Shown here: piece by piece, positions 57,109-64,000 of the stretch | Layout: each line of letters begins with the position of its first letter | Numbering within the stretch: the stretch's first letter is position 1 | Source of the DNA: Gnetum montanum | Taxonomy: Eukaryota > Streptophyta > Gnetopsida > Gnetales > Gnetaceae | NCBI GenBank assembly: GCA_015680685.1 | Contig: MNCI01000970.1 | Coordinates: forward strand, 276,979-340,978 | DNA length: 64,000 bases | Reading direction: 5' to 3' | Program-made: the position numbers and the translations under genes | Notes under the pieces: generated by a model | Database searches by the model: none | What the model was told of the DNA's origin: nothing | The model's input: the letters and a program-made list of their open reading frames with translations, nothing else

Positions 57109-57822
57109 ACTTACATAAGTTTAAGGCCTATAGACAAAAGGTAAAAAATAAGAAGAATGAAATTGAGGCTCACAAACAAATGATTAAGGAATCTATAGGG
57201 ATATATCAAGATTCTCAAAACCCCAATGAACAAGAGTTTATAGAAGAAACTCAACATTCTAGAGAAACATAAGAAGTTCCTCCTAATGTCCAAACATCTA
57301 TGTGGCGACAATTTTGGATAAAACAACTCAAAAATTATCTACAATAGGCCACAGAAGAATTAGAACGGTTAGAGGAACAAGAAGAAAGTTGGAAACAACA
57401 AGAATATGAAAAGGAAACAAAACAGGTAAGTGTCATTCTAGAAGTAAATTGTAATGATTCAAGACCTATCTTACCTGCCTGTTCTTTTACTATTTCATGG
57501 CCTAGATATCATAAGTATAAGATAGATTGTTTATTTGACACAGGGGTAGAGGTATCTCTTGCTAGAAAAGAAACTATACCTCTCTGTTTCTAGGAAGATA
57601 AAGAACCATCCCACATTTCTCTTAATACCCAGAAGAGACTCCTAAGTAAACAAGCTAACTTACCTATAGTAATGTCAGATAATAGAATAGTATATTTTAA
57701 AGTTTGTCAGTTTCCTTTACCATCCTAAGACTGTCTAATCGAATCTGATAATTTGAAAAATTATGATATAGCAATTACAAAATAAGTTATCCGCCTAGAT
57801 AATTATAGTTTTCCCAGGATAA
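57109..57822 (+). pseudogene. Caulimovirid polyprotein fragment with protease
   Basis: A charged Lys/Glu/Gln-rich segment (57110-57430) precedes an aspartic protease whose D-T-G catalytic motif is at 57537-57545. After the protease the frame decays, and the expected RT fingers and palm, including Y-x-D-D, are not present before the next recognisable block at about 57880. Several stops are visible. No restored reading is given. Confidence 0.65.
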
Positions 57823-58570
57823 ATGCTAGACAACATTTTAAACACCAAAATAAAGATCGGACAATCTTGTATAGAGTTCTTAGGTTTAGAGATTTTTGCA
57901 GGCATTATTCAAATACAACCGCATATTATCGAAAGTATCATTAAGTTTCCCAATGTATTGGAAAATAAAGTCCAAATACAACATTTTTTAGGATGTATTA
58001 ATTATGTCTCTGGTTTCTTTAAAGATATTGCCAGAGAAAGAGATGTTCTTAACCAGTTATTACAGAAACATTCATCTCCATGGAATGCTTGGTGCACTGA
58101 GGTCGTCATAAAGATTAAACAAACTTGTCAAAATTTACCACCACTATTTCTCCCAGGAGAAGGTAAATTTATTCTCGAAACTGATGCCTCTGAAATGTTC
58201 TGGGGAGCCACCTTGAAATAAGAACAAAATCATACAGTAAGAATCTATAGGTATGCTTCAGGTAAGTTCAATGAAGCTCAATAGAAATATCATAGTTCCC
58301 ATAAGGAATTACTTGCTATTGTCAAAGGAATCGAGAAATTTACGTTATTCTTGTAGCCACAACGATTTGTTGTAAAAAGTGGCTTAAAACATTTCGACAA
58401 GTAGCTACAAACCAAAAATCTTTCTAAAGTGGCTCATACAAGATTAATTCGTTGGAGTTTGTTTTTGGCTAATTTTGAATTTGATAGTGAGTATTTAGAA
58501 GGTAATAAAAATTGTTTAGCCAATTTCCTAACTAGGGAATTCTAGTTCCCTAGTCCTACTGATATTTGAA
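57823..58570 (+). pseudogene. Caulimovirid RT thumb and RNase H remnant
   Basis: The open stretch 57823-58221 begins at the RT thumb/connection (F-L-G-L-E-I near 57880, F-L-G-C-I-N-Y-V near 57987) and enters RNase H (E-T-D-A-S near 58180). After a stop, further RNase H landmarks follow (Y-A-S-G, Y-H-S-S-H-K-E-L-L-A, and a terminal L-T-R-E). The catalytic RT palm is absent. Confidence 0.72.
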
Positions 58571-59518
58571 GTTTGTGCAGAATTATTATGAGGTGAAGGA
58601 TGGACTCTTCATTCCTCCAGACGTTTGCGTCCTTGTACTACTAATGAAAGGTTTCTTAGTTTTCCACAATATTTTGCTAAAACATCCCGACACCAAAATC
58701 GTTGGGAAGATTTCTGTTCAATAACTGAAGCACAACAATTTGGCTCAACCATAACACATAGAGTATTTACTGCTTTTTCTACTCCTCCCAGCTAAACTAC
58801 TAGGACGACTATCCCTTCTCCCTATATCCATCTAGCCACTGATGTTAAGATCAATACCCTTGATTTTGAAAGATGGTACAATCATAATTGTCTTAACTGG
58901 CCTTATTATCAGCCAAGTGAGTTTCATATGTACTGGATTGAGTTCAATCCACAATCCATGCCATCCACTGATTCTGCAATGTTTTGGTCCTAGTGGGCAC
59001 GATTTCGTAATGCTTCTATGCATCTTCCTCCAAATTATCCAGGATATCTCAGAGCATGCTTGGCTGATCATCATGAAGATTTTTCTTTCTATGGTAGTGC
59101 GACTACTGTGGCCTGACATTTTGTACATATGGCCTCCAGTCCTGTTTACTTTTTGGTCACATGCATCACTAAGAGGATAGATTGGCAAAACACATGGGGT
59201 CAAGCTTTTTACCAAGATGTTTATATGGCCAATGCTTATGACATCCAACATCATTGCCATGTTCACATGAAGGTGCCTTACACGCTGGAGTTATACTATC
59301 AAGATCGTTGTATCGACGAATATCGTGCTGCAGGGGGAAGAGAGTCCAAAATTTATCTAGTTGGACTCCACTCAGAAGGATCCAATGTCAGTACAGATAG
59401 GACGCCTTCCGATTCTCTGGGACATCATGATTATAGTTCTGATGAGTTTCACAATCGAGCAGTCAATTCAGAAGGTGAGGATGTCAACTTTGGTCCCAAC
59501 AGTCCTCCATCACACTGA
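58571..59518 (+). pseudogene. Caulimovirid downstream ORF, unassigned
   Basis: A frame with a few stops, better preserved in its C-terminal part (59129-59518), aromatic- and His-rich, ending in an acidic Ser/Asp/Pro tail. In caulimovirids the gene after pol is often a translational transactivator, but I cannot identify this one. The overlapping minus-strand frame at 58832-59266 looks like a shadow. Confidence 0.5.
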
Positions 59519-59942
59519 AAAAGGTGTCTGCCATAATCTCCATAAAGCAAATCCGAATCTGAAAAAGTAGATCTTCCAACTGGCTTCCATTATACCAACT
59601 CAGTCATAATAACTTTTGTAAGGCTATAAAAAGCCATATGTGGTGAAGTAGAAATATAAGCAAAGTAGCATTAGCAAGTCTGAGTCTATAAGTCTGAGTT
59701 TTTCTACAAATGTAAGTCTGTAAGGAGAAGATATCAGTTTCTTGATGCTCCCTACTCAGAAACTAAGCATTCTCTCCTCTATTGAAAGAGAGATCGTTCT
59801 TTGAAGTGCCTTGCTCAAGAACAATCATTCCTTTTAGTATTTGTAATCCTATTGTGTGCAATAAAATGGTGTGTATTTATGTATCTCTGTGTTATTACAT
59901 GTGCATTCAGATGAGTGTTTGTGTAATTTCTGTTTGAGTGCC
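59519..59942 (+). promoter_or_regulatory. Caulimovirid intergenic region: TATA box and polyadenylation signal
   Basis: TATAAAA at 59625-59631 (in GGCTATAAAAAGCC) and AATAAA at 59860-59865, about 230 bp apart, the arrangement of a pararetroviral full-length-transcript promoter and terminal-repeat polyadenylation site. No primer-binding site is reached before the insertion ends. Confidence 0.6.
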
Positions 59943-59948
59943 ATGAAG

Positions 59949-60560
59949 CTCTACCTGGATTGGGAGCATGGGTAATTTACCATAAACTAGCTCATAGGGT
60001 GAATATCTAATGGTTAGTTTCCATGTAGTTCTATAAGCCTGTAGAGCATCATTTAACTTGGTGGTCCAACTCTTTCTAAATCAACTAACCATCCTAGTTA
60101 ATATTGTAGTAATTTTATAGTTAGTTAAATGCCTAACCATTGTCTTGGGGATGATATGGTGTGGTTAGTTTATGATTCACCCCAAGCTATTGCATGAGCT
60201 TCTTAAAAGTAGCATTGGTAAAATGAGTTCCATTATCTAAAGTAAGCATTCTCGATACTCCAAATCGATTAACCACATGTTGTTGGAAGAATTTGGTAGT
60301 TCTTTTGGTTGTACAATCTTTAACTACAACTGCCTACACCTAATTTGTGCAATAATCCACAATTACTATTATGTAAGCCTTCTCATTTAACATTGGTGTG
60401 ATAGATCCCATGAAGTCTACTCCCCAAATATCAAACAATTCCAGTGGCTATATCCATTGTTGTGGTCCTTCATTTCTGGACATTATTCCTTCATCTCTTT
60501 GACATCTTTCAAAGGATTGTGTGAAATTATGGGCATCCTAGAATAAGGTAGGTCACAAGT
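59949..60560 (-). pseudogene. Element C integrase core
   Basis: Minus strand: W-G-V-D-F-M-G-S-I-T (first catalytic D, about 60405-60435), T-L-D-N-G-T-H-F-T-N (second D, about 60220-60245) and Y-H-P-Q-D-N-G followed by a stop and A-F-N, so the catalytic E of G-Q-x-E-x-x-N is replaced. Adjacent N-terminal residues of a zinc domain appear at 60560-60660. Confidence 0.75.
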
Positions 60561-62150
60561 AGCCTACCATCATCAGTTTTAATGTCATCCTATGTCCTGC
60601 ATAATGACATCCACATGGGCCTTCATGTGCATCTTGTAGGATTCTTTGTTGATTGCATTCAGGTACACACCATTGTACTAACCCACCTACACAAATCTTG
60701 TAAACATTCTTGTTTATCTCCATGTATCTCTTAATCTTATGAAGGAACTATTCTTTCTATTTCTTGCTCCAATCAATTGGAAGCTTTTGTATGGTTAAAT
60801 AAGTTATGTAATTAGTTGTCCATGGCTTCTCTATTGAGTCAACAGCCATTATTATCTTAGTAAACAAGTTTTCATAAGGAAACTATTTTGACAATGGTTC
60901 TTGTTAGTCTTGTGATCCCCATCTTAGCCTTGACAAGTGAGCAATTACTACATTCTCCATGCCCTTCTTGTCGATCATGGTTATGTCAAATTCTTGTAGA
61001 ATGATGAACCATCTAATCATCTAGGGGCTTACCACTAGTTTGTTCATTAAGAATCAGATTGCACTATGATTGGTGTGGACATAGATTGGATACCCAAGCA
61101 CATAGTGTCTAAATTTTTCTACTGCATACACCACTGACATAAGCTCATTTTCTGTGGTGGTGTAATTGAGTTGTTTCTCAATGAAGCTTCTGCTGGCACA
61201 ACATATATAGTATGGCCTTTTTGGCCATCCAACTATGTTAGCACTACACCTAGCGCATAATTGAAGCATCTATCATGATATGAGAAGGCTTAGACCAATA
61301 TAAAGCATTAAGGAATAGTATCTCAATTAACTTATATTTTAAGATCTCAAATGCCTTTTCACATGATTTGGTAGATTGGAATGATGCATCCTTCTTGGTT
61401 AGCTCTACCAATAGTTTTGAAATTTTAGAAAAATTTTCTATAAATCTTCTGTAGTATCCCGTGTGGCCTAAAAATGATCTAACATTTTTAATGGTTTGTG
61501 GCCTTTGGGCAATGTGTTGTATGACTCTGATCTTTCCAAGATCTACCTCTATCCATTTTTTGTGAAATTTTGTATCCTAGCACGATCCTATCCTAGACCA
61601 TTATATGGCTCTTTTACTAATTGAGCTTTAGGTTTGCTTTTATGCATCTTTTTAGTACCTAGTCTACACAGTCTAGTGCCTATTTGAAACCCAGCCCATA
61701 TGTCAAAAAATCATTCATAAATACTTCAACACCATTACCTATCCATTTTTGGAAGATACTAAGTACTAGTCTTTGAAAGGTAGTGGGTGCATTATAAAGA
61801 TCGAAAGGCATTTGCTTGTAAGTGAACATTTTCCATGGACTCGTGAACATTCTCTTTTCTTGGTCCTCAAGTGTAATGCGGATCTAGTTATATCCATTAT
61901 ATCCATCCAAAAAAACTATAGTACTAGTGTCCCACAATAGTATCTAGGACTTGGTTAGCAAATGATAAATGAAAATGATACTTGAACATTGTAGAGTTTA
62001 ATAATTGGAAGTTAATACACACTCTCCACTTGCCCCCCTTCCTTAGAACAATTAGCAAAGGACTAACCCATTTGTTGTCTGTAATGGGATAAATGAATCC
62101 TACCTTTAGTAACTTTTCCAACTCCTACTTGATTACTTTAAGCTTTGGAC
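60561..62150 (-). pseudogene. Element C reverse transcriptase and RNase H
   Basis: RT N-terminal block (61924-62121): I-Y-P-I-T-D-N-K-W-V-S-P and G-G-K-W-R-V-C-I-N-F. The palm is heavily broken by frameshifts. RNase H (61054-61269): N-Y-T-T-T-E-N-E-L-M-S-V-V-Y-A-V-E-K-F-R-H-Y-, then H-T-N-H-S-A-I, with D of the usual T-D-H changed to N. Collinear with element B. Confidence 0.78.
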
Positions 62151-62659
62151 TTAGCCTTCACTACGGTTGGTGTCATGGTTTCACCACTAGATCAGTGTAT
62201 ATCCGATGTTGATAGATTTAAGGATCAATGCTAGTATCATAAGACCAAGCAAATGCTTTTGGTCACTTATTAATCACTTCCAATAACTTCTTCTTTTATT
62301 CCTTGTCCAAGTTGACATTGATGATGATTGGCTTCTTATTGTTTAAGAAATCATATTCCAGTGCTACTAGTAGGGCCTTTAATTCTAATGATTTTGTTTC
62401 AACTTTGTCTAGGATCTCGAGTTGTCCCCATTCAATCTCTTCTTCTTAACATGAGTGTGGATAGGGGTGCCTTCTTCTTAATTTCTCTAACTTTTCTATT
62501 TCTTCTACGTAGGCACTTATAATCTAGTTTTTGGGTTTCATGTATATTTTTTATTTAGTTTCTTTATCTATCATCAGTCACTAGATGCCTTCTTGCTAAG
62601 TGGTTGCCACATATGGGCATCTCTTCACACACATCTCATCAACACATCTTTTTCATGTT
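62151..62659 (-). pseudogene. Element C pol, region upstream of RT
   Basis: Collinear in character with B 34750-35250 (linker between protease and RT), with no intact motif. Interrupted at 62660 by the LTR of element D. Confidence 0.45.
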
Positions 62660-63545
62660 TCATGAATCATGTTTAATTGTGCTCTAATAGTAGATACGTG
62701 ACATCAGAGCCTTGATATTGGATACACAATATCAGACTCCAAGATGCGATGTCGAATATCTAATATTGTGGGGTATGTGCCGACCTATAAATATAGCACT
62801 TGGGCACATGATTTTGGGAATAGTTTTTCATCATAGCATAGCAAAACTCTTGTAATTTCTTTTTTTCTAGAGTTAGAATATTTTCCAAAGTGCCTACAAT
62901 AGGAGTCATTGAGTGTACGGATCTTTATTTGAACATTGTTGTACCTAAGAATGGTAGTCTGTGCAGAAATAAAGATGAGCTTTCTGATCAAACCTTGCAA
63001 CACCTTAACTAGCATAGTTATTTTATTCATGCATTTAATGTTGCATGAAATTTCATTTAATTCTTCCAAGTAATTAAGCCAAAGTAAGCTAATTAGATTC
63101 AATAGTAGTCCATTAATTAAGCACATTAGTACGACCACTTTGAGCATGCATATGACTCTTGGTAATCCCAACAATGCTTAATGTTTGGTAATCCAACACT
63201 GTTATACATGTTTAGGATGTGCCCAGAAAGTGGGATCAGATACTTATGTTAGGATAGTTAGTTATTGATTAGCAATTAGATTAAGTTAAATTAATTATAA
63301 ATTACATTTCAACCTATTCTTAATTGTAGAAAAATAAAATATAAAATACTAGAAAATCATGTGCCTCAATTAAGCACACAATTAAGCTTCACAAGTATAG
63401 TTGAGAAGACAATGATTATCACTATTAGATTTCACATCTTGGAACCAATGTACTTAAGAGCTTAAGGTCTACAAAATTCAATCAAATCATGCATGAACAT
63501 TTGTGATTCGTATGGTTGAGCATAGGGGTACCTAGTTGCTCATCA
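62660..63545 (+). repeat. 5' LTR of element D (Athila-like)
   Basis: About 886 bp. It starts TCATGAATCATG (TGATGAATCATG in A) and ends GCTCATCA. It has GATATTGG/ATACACAATATC motifs (62715-62770) and TATAAATA (62786-62793). Its U5 shares blocks with element B LTRs ('accaatgtacttaagagc', 'atcatgcatgaaca'). Confidence 0.82.
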
Positions 63546-63566
63546 TTGGCATCGTTGCTAGAGACC
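63546..63566 (+). other. Primer-binding site of element D, tRNA-Asp type
   Basis: TTGGCATCGTTGCTAGAGA directly after the LTR; like B and A it is a decayed form of the tRNA-Asp complement. Confidence 0.7.
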
Positions 63567-63706
63567 TTTAGCTATTACATGTGCTATCTAGGACTTAGTG
63601 GAAAATTATTCATGATCATTGGAACAAACCTTAGGGTCACATCATATCTTAAAATTACTACAACAATTTTAAGAGACACACTGCAATTTTTATTTTCTAA
63701 CACAGT

Positions 63707-64000
63707 ATGTCTTCTTCTCACAAGAGTGATTCTCTGCCCAAGTCTAATGAAATGAATTAGTAGGTGCCCCAACAATATCACGTGGTATATGCTCATCCTG
63801 ATGAGTATGTATCCAACTTCACCTTCATCCTACACTAGGATGAACTGCTATGATGGCATGACATTAAGGGCAACATTATGTTACCACCAAATTCAGCTGT
63901 TCCTGCAATGCTTCACCAAAATCTTATGTGTTTGTACCTCCAAGAACTTTATGCTAAGTACATTGTGTAAGATATTGATGCCAAGGATTATCATCCCACT
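63707..64000 (+). pseudogene. gag: Element D gag, N-terminal part (runs off window)
   Basis: ATG at 63707 begins M-S-S-S-H-K-S-D-S-L-P-K-S-N; a stop follows after 17 codons and the frame shifts. Then Y-H-V-V-Y-A-H-P-D-E-Y and N-F-T-F-I-L-H align with B's gag N terminus (38020-38150). An A-type gag start (41708) is different, so D is closer to B in gag. Confidence 0.65.

Larger units (their letters stand above)
57103..59948 (+). mobile_element. Endogenous caulimovirid (pararetrovirus-like) fragment
   Basis: The inserted plus-strand segment (57109-59942) is flanked by ATGAAG on both sides (57103-57108, 59943-59948). It contains a viral-type protease, RNase H with caulimovirid features, a downstream ORF, and an intergenic region with TATA and polyadenylation signal. 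Gene order and residues fit Caulimoviridae, the plant DNA pararetroviruses; gymnosperm-associated lineages are known only from genome copies, but I cannot assign a genus. There is no capsid or movement-protein region, the RT core is missing and stops are frequent, so this is a dead sub-genomic relic. Confidence 0.75.
51944..62659 (-). mobile_element. Element C: Athila-like Ty3/gypsy element, interrupted twice
   Basis: Minus-strand order: RT (62150 to about 61400), RNase H, integrase (60560-59949), caulimovirid insertion (59948-57103), integrase C terminus (57102-56880), noncoding stretch, accessory gene (55174-52935), polypurine tract, 3' LTR (52734-51944). Protease, gag and 5' LTR are not present; element D starts at 62660, so they may lie beyond the window. 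C is inserted in the copia integrase. Confidence 0.82.

Noticed and set aside
58832-59266. 144-codon minus-strand ORF in the caulimovirid segment
   Set aside because: Overlaps the plus-strand viral ORF, which has a consistent position after pol; caulimovirids are not known to code on the other strand.

Overview
This window looks like intergenic DNA of a large seed-plant genome, most plausibly a gymnosperm-type giant genome. The organism is an inference from the content: AT-rich, CpG-depleted, packed with old nested LTR retrotransposons, with one endogenous caulimovirid fragment. I found no host gene, tRNA, rRNA or CRISPR array. Almost every coding region is a decayed transposable-element gene with in-frame stops or frameshifts. 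All boundaries, alignments and translations were read by eye.

Layout. (1) 1-533: part of a minus-strand LTR (family A, Athila-like) that cuts the integrase of a minus-strand Ty3/gypsy chromovirus (534 to about 5007). (2) 5090-6560: a 5'-truncated LINE; its 3' end resumes at 39233. (3) 6561-39232: element B, a minus-strand Athila-like Ty3/gypsy element inserted in the LINE 3' end (flanks AGATA/AGATC). (4) 12690-32297: a plus-strand Tat-lineage Ty3/gypsy element of about 18.7 kb, inserted into the end of B's integrase gene. A solo family-A LTR (13321-14251, perfect CATAG duplication) sits in its 5' LTR. (5) 39291-51943: pieces of a minus-strand Ty1/copia element, split by element A (40653-49662), which carries gag and an accessory ORF but no pol. 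(6) 51944 to about 62659: element C, a minus-strand Athila-like element interrupted by a caulimovirid fragment (57109-59942). (7) 62660-64000: the 5' LTR and gag start of a further plus-strand element, D.

The most interesting content is a set of accessory genes. A, B and C each carry, just before the 3' LTR, a gene of up to about 950 codons with a conserved N-terminal domain, a charged coiled-coil-like C-terminal half and (in A and C) a proline-rich tail. Each lies 440-550 bp downstream of an internal TATA box. The Tat element carries, antisense between protease and reverse transcriptase, a gene with at least seven exons, recognisable splice sites and largely frame-compatible exons, ending in a similar proline-rich tail. 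In all four elements the region around the accessory-gene promoter contains short palindromic or repeated motifs that resemble the U3 motifs of that same element's LTR, while the motifs differ between elements. This is formally like the VANC anti-silencing proteins of VANDAL transposons, which recognise motif clusters in their own element. The functional reading is inference; the ORFs, splice sites and motif sharing are visible in the sequence.
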